A stretch of DNA of 41,609 bases. Origin: Indioceanicola sp046045995 (lineage in GTDB: Bacteria; Pseudomonadota; Alphaproteobacteria; Azospirillales; Azospirillaceae). The stretch covers positions 1 through 41,609 of the forward strand of contig JBJOKR010000019.1 in NCBI GenBank assembly GCA_046045995.1, written 5' to 3'. The position numbers and the translations under genes were made by a program. The notes under the pieces are model-generated. The model was not told where the DNA came from. It ran no database searches and was given only the letters and a program-made list of their open reading frames with translations. Below, one piece after another: positions 1 to 8,130 of this stretch (its first letter is position 1; each line of letters begins with the position of its first letter).

Positions 1-100
1 CACAGCCGCATCCCAGAGGCCGGACACACGACTGCACCCGACCCCATGTCCAAAAATCGGCAAAATTCCACTTGCATCCAGGGGGGCGTCCACACACGAC

Positions 101-484
101 CTACGGGGTGACGGTGACGGGCTGGGTGCGGATGGCGACATCCTCCGGCTTCTTGTCGGTGGGCTGGAGCATCAGGCGTTCCACCCGGCGGCCTTCCACC
201 AGATGGGTCTGAAGGATTTCCTCCACATCCGCCTCACTGGCATAGGTGTACCAGACCCCCTCCGGATAGATCACCATCACCGGGCCCAGTTCACAGCGGT
301 CCAGGCAGCCGGCCATGTTGATGCGTAAGGCGGGGTTCAGGCCCAGGGCCGTGGCCCGCTTCTTCATGTGGTCGCGCAGGCGCTCCGCCCCCTTGTGCTT
401 GCAGCAGCCGCGGGGGTGGCCCTCCACCCGCTCATTGGTGCAGCAGAAGACATGGGCGCGGTAAAAGGGGGCGGGATCGGTCAC
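101..484 (-). CDS. (2Fe-2S) ferredoxin domain protein, thioredoxin-like fold
   Basis: Small soluble protein of 127 residues resembling the thioredoxin-like [2Fe-2S] ferredoxins related to NuoE C-terminal domains. The cysteines expected to bind the cluster are visible: a CC pair at residues 14-15 (FCCTNER), another at 27-28, then GCLDRC (Cys60 and Cys64) followed by GPVMVIYPEGVWY, the usual continuation in this family. The frame stays open far upstream, but the N-terminal part there is arginine/histidine-rich shadow sequence. I chose the GTG at 482-484 because it overlaps the stop of the DUF6489 gene by 4 bp (GTGA) and puts the first Cys pair at the usual distance. It is presumably translationally coupled to that gene. 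The redox partner is unknown. Confidence 0.85.
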   Translation of the reverse strand: MTDPAPFYRAHVFCCTNERVEGHPRGCCKHKGAERLRDHMKKRATALGLNPALRINMAGCLDRCELGPVMVIYPEGVWYTYASEADVEEILQTHLVEGRRVERLMLQPTDKKPEDVAIRTQPVTVTP

Positions 485-744
485 TTCTTCAGGTCCTTGC
501 TGCTGGAACCGCCCATGGCGGTGGTCATCTGGGTCCACATGAATTTCTGGATCTGCTCCAGGTTCTGAAGACCCAGGGGCAACCAGGTCTTCATCAGGTT
601 TTCCGGGTCCATGGCCTGGATATTGGCACTCATCCGCTCTTCCAGCTGTTTCATCAGCACGTCCTGCATCGGCTTCACATCCGGCAGGCCCAGGAAGGTG
701 CGGGCTTCCTCGGGCGTGCACTCGATGTCGATGGTGACCTTCAT
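481..744 (-). CDS. DUF6489 family protein
   Basis: Predicted 87-residue cytoplasmic protein, mostly helical and acidic/amphipathic, with no signal peptide or membrane segment. The sequence (MKVTIDIECTPEEARTFLGL at the start, an IQKFMWTQM stretch and a short lysine-rich tail) matches what I recall as DUF6489, a small protein widespread in Rhodospirillales and related groups and often found beside a ferredoxin-like gene. Its function is not known. It precedes the thioredoxin-like ferredoxin on the same strand with a 4-bp overlap, so the two are probably made together. It is divergent from the YyaL-type gene, leaving 172 bp for two promoters. Confidence 0.8.
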   Translation of the reverse strand: MKVTIDIECTPEEARTFLGLPDVKPMQDVLMKQLEERMSANIQAMDPENLMKTWLPLGLQNLEQIQKFMWTQMTTAMGGSSSKDLKK

Positions 745-916
745 GGCGCTGTTCCTGGTTGGAGCGGGGCGGAGGGATCATCCGCGCCGGCGCCGGAAAA
801 AAGAGTACCGCTGCGGTCCATTTTTCGGGCGCATCCCAGTCTACACGACGCTAAACTGGCGGCAAAGGAAAGGGCGGGGCCACGGCCGAGCCGCCACAGA
901 GGGAGACAGAGGCATC

Positions 917-2971
917 ATGGCACAGGGCACGAGCGGCCCCGGCGCGGGCAACCGGTTGGGCGGGGAGACCAGCCCCTATCTGCTGCAACATGCGGGCAAC
1001 CCGGTGGACTGGATGCCCTGGGGGCCGGAGGCCTTCGCCAAGGCCAGGGCGAAGGGCAGGCCCATCCTGCTGTCCGTCGGCTATGCCGCCTGCCACTGGT
1101 GCCATGTCATGGCCCATGAAAGCTTCGAGGATGGGGAGACGGCGGCCCTGATGAACAGCCTGTTCGTCAATATCAAGGTCGACCGGGAGGAACGGCCGGA
1201 TGTGGACCAGATCTACCAATCCGCCCTGTCCCTGCTGGGCCAGCAGGGGGGATGGCCGCTGACCATGTTCCTGACCCCGGGGGGGGAGCCGTTCTGGGGC
1301 GGCACCTATTTCCCGCCGGCCACCCGCTGGGGCCGCCCGGGCTTCCCCCAGGTGCTGGCCGGGGTAGCGGAGACATTCCACAAGGAACCGGACAAGGTGA
1401 CCCGCAATGTCACCGCCCTGAAGGATGCCCTGGCCAAGCTGGCCTTGAACCGCCCCGGCGGGGATGTGGACCCGGCCATCCTGGACCAGGTGGCCGACCG
1501 CCTTCTGCGGGAGGTGGACCCCATCCATGGCGGCATCGGCGATGCGCCGAAATTCCCGCAGCCGGGGATCTTCGAATTGCTGTGGCGGGCGGCCCTGCGC
1601 ACCGGCAAGGACCCGTTCCGCACGGCCGTGGTCGGCACCCTGACCCATATGTGCCAGGGCGGCATCTATGACCATCTGGGCGGCGGCTTCGCCCGCTATT
1701 CCGTCGATCGGGAATGGCTGGTCCCCCATTTCGAGAAGATGCTGTACGACAACGCCCAACTGATCGACCTGCTGACCCTGGTCTGGCAAGAGACGCGCAA
1801 CCCCCTGTTCGAGGCCCGGATCCGGGAGACGGTGGGCTGGGTCCTGCGGGAGATGGTGTCGGAGCGGGACGCCGCCATCGGCGGGGGCTTCGCCGCTACC
1901 CTGGACGCGGACAGCGAGGGGGAGGAGGGGCGCTTCTACGTCTGGTCCAAGGGGGAGGTGGAGGGGCTGCTGGGTGACGATGCCAAGCGGTTCTGCACCC
2001 TGTATGGCGTGACCACCCTGGGCAACTGGGAGGACACCAACATCCTGAACCGCCTGGAACATCCCGAATGGTTGGGTGAGGCGGAGGAGGGGTGGCTGGC
2101 CGCCCGCCGCGCCGTGCTGGCCCGGGCGCGGGAGCGGCGGGTGCGCCCCGGCTGGGATGACAAGGTGCTGGCCGACTGGAACGGGCTGATGATCGCCGCC
2201 CTTGCCCGGGCCGGGGCGGTATTCGGGGAGCCGGCCTGGATCGATGCCGCCGCCCGCGCCTTTTCGTTCGTCCGCGATAACATGCAGCGGGACGGGCGGC
2301 TGTACCATTCCTGGCGCACCGGCATCCTGAAGCACGCGGGCACCCTGGACGACCATGCCAACATGGCCCGGGCGGCGCTGTCCCTGTTCGAGGTGACGGG
2401 GGACCGCGCCTATGTCACCCAAGCGGAGGCCTGGGTTGCCGTCTGCGACCGGCATTTCCGGGACCCGGAGGGCGGCGGCTATTTCCTGGTGGCGGATGAT
2501 GCGGAGAACCTGATCGTCCGGCCGCGCAACGCCCATGACAATGCCGTGCCCAGCGGCAACGGCACCCTGCTGGGGGTTCTGGCCCGGCTTTGGGCGATCA
2601 CCGGCACGCTTGCCTATCGGAAAGCGGCGGATGAGCTGATCGCCGCCTTCAGCGGGGAGTTGGGGCGGAATTTCTTCCCCCTGTCCACCTATCTGAACAA
2701 TCTGGAGGTTCTGGAGCGGACCGTTCAGGTGGTGATCGCCGGTGATCCCGCGGCGGCGGAGACCCGGGCCCTGGTGGGTGCCGCCCTGTCCATCTGCCAG
2801 CCCAACCTGGTGCTGACCATCGTGCCCCCGGGCACGGATCTGCCCGAGGGCCATCCCGCCGCCGGCAAGGGCATGGTCGCCGGCCGCCCGGCCGCCTATG
2901 TCTGCCGCGACCAGCGCTGCGGCCTGCCGGTGACGGAGCCGGGGGAGCTGGCGGAGCGGGTGCGGGGCTAG
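917..2971 (+). CDS. YyaL/SPATA20-type thioredoxin domain protein (DUF255)
   Basis: Predicted 684-residue cytoplasmic protein with an N-terminal thioredoxin-like DUF255 domain followed by an (alpha/alpha)6-barrel region resembling glycosidase and epimerase folds. The family signature is clear: the opening RLGGETSPYLLQHAGNPVDW and the active-site CHWC at residues 59-62. PHFEKMLYDNAQL and DDKVLADWNGLMI in the second half are also characteristic. The length is usual for the family (about 650-700). The frame is open upstream to 611, but the ATG at 917 follows a purine-rich GAGGGAGACAGAGG site and starts just before the conserved domain. Family members have been called spermatogenesis-associated protein 20 homologues; no biochemical role is settled. 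Confidence 0.93.
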   Translation: MAQGTSGPGAGNRLGGETSPYLLQHAGNPVDWMPWGPEAFAKARAKGRPILLSVGYAACHWCHVMAHESFEDGETAALMNSLFVNIKVDREERPDVDQIYQSALSLLGQQGGWPLTMFLTPGGEPFWGGTYFPPATRWGRPGFPQVLAGVAETFHKEPDKVTRNVTALKDALAKLALNRPGGDVDPAILDQVADRLLREVDPIHGGIGDAPKFPQPGIFELLWRAALRTGKDPFRTAVVGTLTHMCQGGIYDHLGGGFARYSVDREWLVPHFEKMLYDNAQLIDLLTLVWQETRNPLFEARIRETVGWVLREMVSERDAAIGGGFAATLDADSEGEEGRFYVWSKGEVEGLLGDDAKRFCTLYGVTTLGNWEDTNILNRLEHPEWLGEAEEGWLAARRAVLARARERRVRPGWDDKVLADWNGLMIAALARAGAVFGEPAWIDAAARAFSFVRDNMQRDGRLYHSWRTGILKHAGTLDDHANMARAALSLFEVTGDRAYVTQAEAWVAVCDRHFRDPEGGGYFLVADDAENLIVRPRNAHDNAVPSGNGTLLGVLARLWAITGTLAYRKAADELIAAFSGELGRNFFPLSTYLNNLEVLERTVQVVIAGDPAAAETRALVGAALSICQPNLVLTIVPPGTDLPEGHPAAGKGMVAGRPAAYVCRDQRCGLPVTEPGELAERVRG

Positions 2972-3062
2972 GCACCCCCTTTTCCCCCAGCGGTAGTGCT
3001 GTATCCTTCCTGCATCGGTCCTGCCGCTTGCAGGCCCGCACGGATCGGCAGGACGGGGGGCC

Positions 3063-4430
3063 ATGATGGCGAGTTGTATGGGACGGGGTTTGACAGGGGC
3101 GGCGGCCCTGCTGCTGGGGCTGGGGGCGCTTCACGCGGCCATTCCCGCCGCGGCCCAACCGGCGGAGCCTTGGGCCCGGGTGGATGCGACCCTGGCGGCG
3201 TTGACCAGCGGCCCGGGGGCACCCGTGTCCGGCATCGCCGTGCTGGCGGTGGAGGAGGGGCGGGTGGTGCACCGGGCGGCCTTCGGCTGTGCCCTGTTCA
3301 CGCCGGCCGGCGATCGCTGTGAGCGGGCGCTGACGGTGGAGACACCGGTGCGGGCCGCCAGCCTGTCAAAGCTGGTGGTGGGGGTGGCGGCCCTGGCGCT
3401 GGTGGGTCAGGGGCGGCTGGATCTGGAGGGCGATGCGTCGGACCATCTGGGATTCCCCCTGCGCAACCCGGCGGCGCCGGAGATTCCCATCACCGTGCGC
3501 ATGCTGCTGGACCACAGTTCCAGCCTGCGGGATGGGGAGGTCTATGGCCTGCCGGTGCAGTATGGGCTGGAGGATCTGGTCCTGCCCGGCCGCCCCTTCG
3601 CCGGGCCCGACCGCTGGGCGACCGCGGCGGAGGCACCGGGGGCCGCCACGCCCGGCCGCTGGTTCAAATACACCAACCTGAATTACGGCGTCCTGGCCAC
3701 GGTGATGGAGCGGGTGACGGGGGAGCGGTTCGATGCGGCGGTGGATGACCTGGTGCTGAAGCCCCTGGGTGTCACCGCCGGGTTCGATGTGCGCCGCCTG
3801 CCCGATGATGCCTTCGCCGCCTTGGCCCCGGTCTATCGCCGCCTGAAGGACGGGGAGCTGGCGGCGGACGGCACCTGGACGCCCCAGGTGGATGATTACC
3901 GCGGCCGCCCGCCGGATGACATGGTCAGCCCCTTCGGCGTGACCGCCACGGCCCCCCTGGCCGATTACCGCATTGGCGCCAATGCCACCACCCTGTCGCC
4001 CCAGGGCGGCCTGCGCATCTCCGCCGAGGGGTTGGGGGCGGTGCTGCGGCTGATGCTGGCGGATGGGGTGGCACCGGACGGGCGGCAGATCCTGGCCCCC
4101 GGCACCGTGGCCCGGATGGCCGAACGGCGCTGGGTCCTGGATACGCCCGATGCGGCGGGCGACAATGAGAACGGCACCTTCCCCGCCTGGGGCATCGGCA
4201 TCCAATGCGGCGTGCCGGTGGACCATCCAGATGCCGGGCGCTGGTGCGGCCATATGGCGGAGGCCTATGGACTGCTGGGCGGGTTGTTCTTCGATGCGGC
4301 GAGCGGCCGGGGCTTCGTCTACCTGATCACGGGCACGGGCGTGCCCCTGCCGCCGGACCATGCGGGACCGTTGAGCCCGGCGGAGGGGGCGGTGGCCTTG
4401 AGCCTGCTGGAAGCACTGGCCGGGCGCTGA
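3063..4430 (+). CDS. Secreted serine hydrolase, beta-lactamase/class C PBP family
   Basis: Predicted 455-residue exported hydrolase of the beta-lactamase-related family (Pfam Beta-lactamase). A signal peptide is visible at residues 1-31 (hydrophobic core GAAALLLGLGALHAA, likely cleavage after AAA). The catalytic SxxK motif is SLSK at residues 100-103, the YxN element is Y203-T-N205, and a C-terminal GHMAEAYGLLGG stretch may supply the third (HxG/KTG-like) motif. Paralogues include D-aminopeptidases, esterases and PBP4*-like proteins, so the substrate cannot be assigned. Two adjacent ATG codons (3063 and 3066) follow a GGACGGGGGG purine run. The gene stands alone, 91 bp after the YyaL-type gene. 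Confidence 0.88.
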   Translation: MMASCMGRGLTGAAALLLGLGALHAAIPAAAQPAEPWARVDATLAALTSGPGAPVSGIAVLAVEEGRVVHRAAFGCALFTPAGDRCERALTVETPVRAASLSKLVVGVAALALVGQGRLDLEGDASDHLGFPLRNPAAPEIPITVRMLLDHSSSLRDGEVYGLPVQYGLEDLVLPGRPFAGPDRWATAAEAPGAATPGRWFKYTNLNYGVLATVMERVTGERFDAAVDDLVLKPLGVTAGFDVRRLPDDAFAALAPVYRRLKDGELAADGTWTPQVDDYRGRPPDDMVSPFGVTATAPLADYRIGANATTLSPQGGLRISAEGLGAVLRLMLADGVAPDGRQILAPGTVARMAERRWVLDTPDAAGDNENGTFPAWGIGIQCGVPVDHPDAGRWCGHMAEAYGLLGGLFFDAASGRGFVYLITGTGVPLPPDHAGPLSPAEGAVALSLLEALAGR

Positions 4431-4452
4431 GCCAGCCGACCGTCGGGCCCCA

Positions 4453-4468
4453 TGTTCCACGTGAAACA
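4453..4468. other. parS: parS centromere-like site (ParB binding)
   Basis: The 16-mer TGTTCCACGTGAAACA lies in the 211-bp gap between the serine hydrolase and the dienelactone hydrolase. It fits the bacterial chromosomal parS consensus TGTTNCACGTGAAACA exactly, with one non-palindromic position where consensus variants differ. parS sites recruit ParB and are usually clustered within tens of kilobases of the replication origin. This one is about 8 kb from the proposed oriC at 12.2-12.6 kb, similar to the distance I recall for Caulobacter. parA and parB are not in the window. I saw no second copy, but I read by eye. Confidence 0.85.
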
Positions 4469-4641
4469 TCGAGGATCGAGGCCCCCGCGGGCATGAAGAT
4501 GGGATTACCCCGCCGCGCCCACGGTGACAGGGCGGGGTCGCACCGTTATCGTAGGCGCGGTCCAAACCGGCCACGACAGAGACCGGCCGCCTGGCCGACG
4601 AGAACCACCGACCCGATACCACCGATCCGAGAGGGGACAGC

Positions 4642-5337
4642 ATGACCGATGTGACCATCCAGGCGACTGACGGCGGCAGTTTCAGCGGCTATCTGGCCAT
4701 TCCGGCGACGGGCAGCGGGCCGGGCATCATGGTGATCCAGGAGATCTTCGGGGTGAACGATGTGATGCGCGGACTGTGCGATTCCCTGGCCGCCCAGGGC
4801 TATGTCGCCCTTTGCCCCGATCTGTTCTGGCGCCAGGAGCCGGGCATCCAGATCTCCGACAAGACGGAGGAGCATTGGGCCAAGGCGTTCCAACTGTACC
4901 AGGGCTTCAATGAGACCAAGGGCGTGGAGGATCTGATCGCCACCCTGGCCTATCTGCGCGCCCATCCGGCGGTGACGGGCAAGGTGGGGTCCATCGGCTA
5001 CTGCCTGGGCGGCAAGCTGGCCTATCTGATGGCCACCCGGTCCGATGCGAACGCCAATGTCAGCTATTACGGTGTGGGCATCGACAAGGCCCTGGATGAG
5101 GCAAGCGCCATCACCAATCCCCTGATGATGCACCTGGCCGGCAAGGACAAGTTCGTCCCGGCGGAAGCGCAGGCGCAGATCACGGCCAAGTTCACGGACA
5201 ATCCGTTGGTCACCGTCCACGCCTATCCCGACCAGGACCATGCCTTCGCCCGCACCGACGGGGTGCATTGGGACCCGGTCGCCGCCAAGGCGGCCAATGA
5301 CCGCACGGCCGCCTTCCTGGCCGAATACCTGAAGTAA
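4642..5337 (+). CDS. Dienelactone hydrolase family protein
   Basis: Predicted 231-residue cytoplasmic alpha/beta hydrolase of the dienelactone hydrolase family (carboxymethylenebutenolidase-like). The catalytic triad can be located: nucleophile Cys121 in GYCLGG, acid Asp169 in AGKDKFVP, and His200 in DQDHAFAR. Glu34 in VIQEIFGVN is the conserved residue that activates the cysteine in characterised enzymes. The length is typical. A GAGGGGACAGC ribosome site precedes the ATG. The quinone oxidoreductase follows after 30 bp on the same strand, so the two may be cotranscribed. No aromatic-degradation genes are nearby, so a specific role in chlorocatechol breakdown should not be assumed. Confidence 0.92.
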   Translation: MTDVTIQATDGGSFSGYLAIPATGSGPGIMVIQEIFGVNDVMRGLCDSLAAQGYVALCPDLFWRQEPGIQISDKTEEHWAKAFQLYQGFNETKGVEDLIATLAYLRAHPAVTGKVGSIGYCLGGKLAYLMATRSDANANVSYYGVGIDKALDEASAITNPLMMHLAGKDKFVPAEAQAQITAKFTDNPLVTVHAYPDQDHAFARTDGVHWDPVAAKAANDRTAAFLAEYLK

Positions 5338-5367
5338 CCACCGCACCCACGAAAGGGGCCCGCCGCC

Positions 5368-6342
5368 ATGCCGCACGCCATCCGCATCCATCAGACCGGC
5401 GGGCCCGAGGTCCTGACCTGGGAGGAAGTCGCGGTCGGCGATCCCGGCCCGGGGGAGGTGCGGGTGCGGCACACGGCCATCGGCCTGAACTTCATCGACG
5501 TGTACCACCGTACCGGCCTGTACCCCCAGCCGCTGCCCTTCATCCCAGGGCTGGAGGCGGCGGGGGTGGTGGAGGCGGTCGGGCCGGGGGTGGAGGATGT
5601 CGCCCCCGGTGACCGGGTCGGCTATTGCGCCGGTCCCATCGGCGCCTATGCCCAGGTGCGGCTGTATCCGGCCGATCGGCTGGTCGCCCTGCCGGACTGG
5701 CTGGACGATCGCACCGCCGCCGCCATGCTGCTGCAGGGGATGACGGTGCGCTACCTGCTGCGGGAAACCTATCGCGTGAGGGCGGGGGAGACGGTGCTGA
5801 TCCATGCCGCCGCCGGCGGGGTCGGGCTGATCGCCTGCCAATGGGCGAAGGCCCTGGGTGCGACCGTGATCGGCACCGTGGGGACGGAAGAGAAGGCGGC
5901 CCTGGCCCGCGCCCATGGCTGCGACCACACGATCCTGTACCGGACGGAGGATGTGGCCAAACGGGTGCGGGAGATCACGAATGGCCAGGGTGTCCCCGTC
6001 GTCTATGACAGTGTCGGCAAGGACACGTTCGAGGCCAGCCTGGACAGCCTGTCCCGCCGCGGCATGATGATCAGCTTCGGCAATGCCTCGGGCCCCGTTC
6101 CGCCCTTCACCCTGCTGGAACTGGGGCGGCGCGGCGGCCTGTACATCACCCGCCCCTCCCTGTTCCATTATGTCGCGACACGGGAGGAGCTGGTGGAGAC
6201 GGCGGCCGACCTGTTCGCCGTGGTCCAGGACGGACGGGTCAAGGTAAGCGTCAACGCCACCTACCCCCTGACCGACGCCGCCCAGGCCCACCGCGACCTG
6301 GAAGCCCGCGCCACCACCGGATCGGTGGTGCTGCTGCCGTAG
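5368..6342 (+). CDS. NADPH:quinone oxidoreductase (zeta-crystallin type)
   Basis: Predicted 324-residue zinc-independent medium-chain dehydrogenase/reductase. It starts with the GroES-like domain typical of quinone oxidoreductase 1 (GLNFIDVYHRTGLYP at about residues 39-53, FIPGLEAAGVV at 58-68), then a Rossmann domain with the AAGGVG loop at about residues 148-153. The structural and catalytic zinc ligands of alcohol dehydrogenases are absent, as expected. Members reduce quinones or other enones with NADPH. An AAAGGGG site precedes the ATG, and the gene follows the dienelactone hydrolase closely. The next gene (vapB) starts 123 bp downstream. Confidence 0.92.
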   Translation: MPHAIRIHQTGGPEVLTWEEVAVGDPGPGEVRVRHTAIGLNFIDVYHRTGLYPQPLPFIPGLEAAGVVEAVGPGVEDVAPGDRVGYCAGPIGAYAQVRLYPADRLVALPDWLDDRTAAAMLLQGMTVRYLLRETYRVRAGETVLIHAAAGGVGLIACQWAKALGATVIGTVGTEEKAALARAHGCDHTILYRTEDVAKRVREITNGQGVPVVYDSVGKDTFEASLDSLSRRGMMISFGNASGPVPPFTLLELGRRGGLYITRPSLFHYVATREELVETAADLFAVVQDGRVKVSVNATYPLTDAAQAHRDLEARATTGSVVLLP

Positions 6343-6465
6343 CACGCCTGTCGGGCCACCGGCATAGCCCTGGCACCGACCAAAACCTTGATCCGGGCGG
6401 CGGGACTCGGTACCGGGCGGGGCCTGTGTTAGGGTTCATGGGGAGCCCCGGAAGGGAGACACGCC

Positions 6466-6771
6466 GTGAACCGCATCGTCCGCCTGGTCATCGAAGACGC
6501 GGAAGCCGTTGCCCTGGCCGAGGAACTGGCCAGCCGCGCCGGCCTGTCGGTTGAGGAGGCGGTGAAGGACCTGCTGCGGCGGGAAATCCCGCTGACGTTG
6601 GAACAGGCTCCCCCGCCCGACGACGGAATCGTCAGCGGAGCTGGGTTCGCAAGGGTCGACACGGTCGCGGCGGTTCAGGCCATCAGTCGACGGTTCCGCG
6701 ACCTGGTCCCCGATCCGGGTCCGTCCACCGACATGGATTTCCTGTATGACGAGACCGGTGCACCGCGATGA
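6466..6771 (+). CDS. vapB: VapB-like antitoxin
   Basis: Predicted 101-residue antitoxin of a type II VapBC module. The N-terminal half (RIVRLVIEDAEAVALAEELA, then SRAGLSVEEAVKDLLRRE) looks like the ribbon-helix-helix type of PSK-family VapB; the C-terminal half is the flexible toxin-binding tail. The start is GTG, supported by a GAAGGGAGAC site 6-7 bp upstream. Its stop overlaps the toxin ATG by 4 bp (ATGA), the usual coupling. Family assignment rests on this arrangement as much as on the sequence. Such antitoxins normally repress their own promoter with the toxin; a short CGGTACCG palindrome at 6408-6415 is a weak operator candidate. Confidence 0.85.
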   Translation: MNRIVRLVIEDAEAVALAEELASRAGLSVEEAVKDLLRREIPLTLEQAPPPDDGIVSGAGFARVDTVAAVQAISRRFRDLVPDPGPSTDMDFLYDETGAPR

Positions 6772-7163
6772 TCGTCGATACCTCCGCCCTTCTTGCGATC
6801 CTGTTCGGGGAAGAGGAGGCTGTGGCGTTCAATCAGACCATCGACCGTGCACCGGCGCCGAAGATGTCCGCCGTGTCCTATCTGGAAGTGGCCCTTCGGG
6901 TTGACCGGCTGCCGGAGCCGGAGGCCTATGCCTTGCTGGACTCGACGATCCGAACCCTGCGGATCGAGATCGTTCCCGTCACGGTCGAGCAGGCCTATCT
7001 GGCCCGGGCGGCGTTTGGGGCGTTCGGGCGGGGGCGGCATCCGGCGGCGCTGAATTTCGGGGATTGCTTCGTCTATGCCCTGGCCCGCGCCCGGGGGGAA
7101 CCGCTGCTGTTCAAGGGCCAGGATTTCGGACGCACGGATCTGGTCATCGCCGCGGTGGGGTGA
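6768..7163 (+). CDS. vapC: VapC-like PIN domain ribonuclease toxin
   Basis: Predicted 131-residue PIN domain protein. The acidic metal-binding residues of the family are in place: Asp4 in MIVDTSALL, Glu40 in VSYLEVAL, Asp99 in LNFGDCFVYALA and Asp119 in KGQDFGRTDL. VapC proteins cleave tRNA or rRNA and are held inactive by VapB; the target here cannot be predicted. The ATG overlaps the antitoxin stop by 4 bp. A cluster of GTAG-type REP hairpins begins about 90 bp beyond the stop. The pair appears intact. Confidence 0.93.
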   Translation: MIVDTSALLAILFGEEEAVAFNQTIDRAPAPKMSAVSYLEVALRVDRLPEPEAYALLDSTIRTLRIEIVPVTVEQAYLARAAFGAFGRGRHPAALNFGDCFVYALARARGEPLLFKGQDFGRTDLVIAAVG

Positions 7164-7251
7164 CAGGGTCGGCGGGCAACCTGTAGGGCCGTAGGCCTTG
7201 CCCTTGCCCTTGCCCGATCAATCACACCGCGCCGATCCGTCATCCCGCACC

Positions 7252-7415
7252 GTCGCATTCCCGGGCTTCGCCCTTCATGCGACCTACGGCCGCCGTCCCG
7301 CGGCACCTTTCCATAGGTCGCAAGAAGCGTAGCGGATTGCGACACCCCCCGGCACCACGCCACCACCACCCCATCAGCACCCCGTAGGTCGGACAAGCGC
7401 AGCGCGGCCCGACAC
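7252..7415. repeat. Cluster of three GTAG-headed REP hairpins
   Basis: The 277-bp gap between vapC and dnaQ holds no gene. It contains three short hairpins of one family: 7252-7287 (minus orientation, stem GTCGCAT/ATGCGAC), 7313-7345 (plus, stem GTCGCAA/TTGCGAC) and 7384-7415 (plus, stem GTCGG/CCGAC). Each has GTAG (ATAG in one) directly before the stem and a GAAGCG-like or AGCGCAGCG loop. A GTAG head next to a palindrome is the hallmark of REP sequences mobilised by RAYT (TnpA-REP) transposases. No such transposase is in the window. Confidence 0.75.
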
Positions 7416-7440
7416 CCCGGGCGCACTCCCCACCCCCCCC

Positions 7441-8130
7441 TTACCCCTTGGCTTGCTCGGCCAGCCACAGGGCGGGGGTTTTGAAGGCGGTGACAAAGGC
7501 GCGGTGGGCTTCTTCTTCCTCCGCCAGCGGGGCGTGGGGGCGGGGGTCGCGGCGGCGGCGTTCAACGCGGGTTCCGCCCTCGCCCGCCGTCTTCTCCGTC
7601 CCGGCCAGGACCAGGTCGGGCTGCCGCCCGCCCAGCAATTCCAGATACACCTCCGCCAGCAGCTCGCTGTCCAACAGGGCGCCGTGCAGGGTGCGGTTGG
7701 AATTGTCGATCTCGAACCGGCGGCACAGGGCGTCCAGGCTGGCCGGGGCACCGGGGAAGCGGCGGCGCGCCATCTGCACCGTGTCCAGCACCGGGTTCGC
7801 CAGGGGCTTCATGCCCAGACGGCGCAGTTCCGCATTCAGGAAGCCCATGTCGAAGGATGCGTTGTGGATCACCAGCCGGTCCATGGCGATGAAATCCAGG
7901 AAATCGCCCACCACCTCACTGAACAGGGGCTTGGCTCTCAGGAACTCCGTCGACAGGCCGTGGATGCGGAACGCCTCCTCCGGCATGTCGCGCTCCGGGT
8001 TCAGATAGACGTGATAGGTGCGGCCGGTGGCGACATGGTTCCACAGTTCGACACAGCCGATCTCCACCAGCCGGTCACCCTTCTCCGGCTCCGTGCCGGT
8101 GGTTTCGGTGTCGAGGACGATCTCACGCAT
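7441..8130 (-). CDS. dnaQ: DNA polymerase III epsilon subunit, 3'-5' proofreading exonuclease
   Basis: Predicted 229-residue DEDDh exonuclease, the proofreading subunit of the replicative polymerase. ExoI is DTETTG at residues 7-12 (Asp7, Glu9). ExoII is HNASFD in the middle, and the ExoIII-epsilon motif is HGALLDSELLAEVY with its His and Asp. The C-terminal tail is long and charged, as expected for the region that contacts the alpha subunit. The frame continues upstream, but the ATG at 8128-8130 gives the canonical MREIVLDTETTG start. It overlaps coaE by 8 bp, forming the end of the ppsR-maf-aroE-coaE-dnaQ string common in alphaproteobacteria. Confidence 0.96.
   Translation of the reverse strand: MREIVLDTETTGTEPEKGDRLVEIGCVELWNHVATGRTYHVYLNPERDMPEEAFRIHGLSTEFLRAKPLFSEVVGDFLDFIAMDRLVIHNASFDMGFLNAELRRLGMKPLANPVLDTVQMARRRFPGAPASLDALCRRFEIDNSNRTLHGALLDSELLAEVYLELLGGRQPDLVLAGTEKTAGEGGTRVERRRRDPRPHAPLAEEEEAHRAFVTAFKTPALWLAEQAKG

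Noticed and set aside
611..916. N-terminal extension of the YyaL-type protein by about 100 residues
   Set aside because: It would overlap the divergent DUF6489 gene; the ATG at 917 has a good ribosome site and leads straight into the conserved domain.
851..3064. A 737-codon minus-strand open frame opposite the YyaL-type gene
   Set aside because: Low-complexity translation with no conserved motif; the plus-strand gene carries the CHWC motif and family signature.
6343..6465. A promoter for vapBC (TTGATC at about 6389 and TAGGGT near 6431)
   Set aside because: The spacing and -10 match are too poor to support a call.
7252..7415. The REP cluster as a CRISPR array
   Set aside because: Only three hairpins, of mixed orientation and with diverged sequence; spacing is irregular and there are no cas genes.
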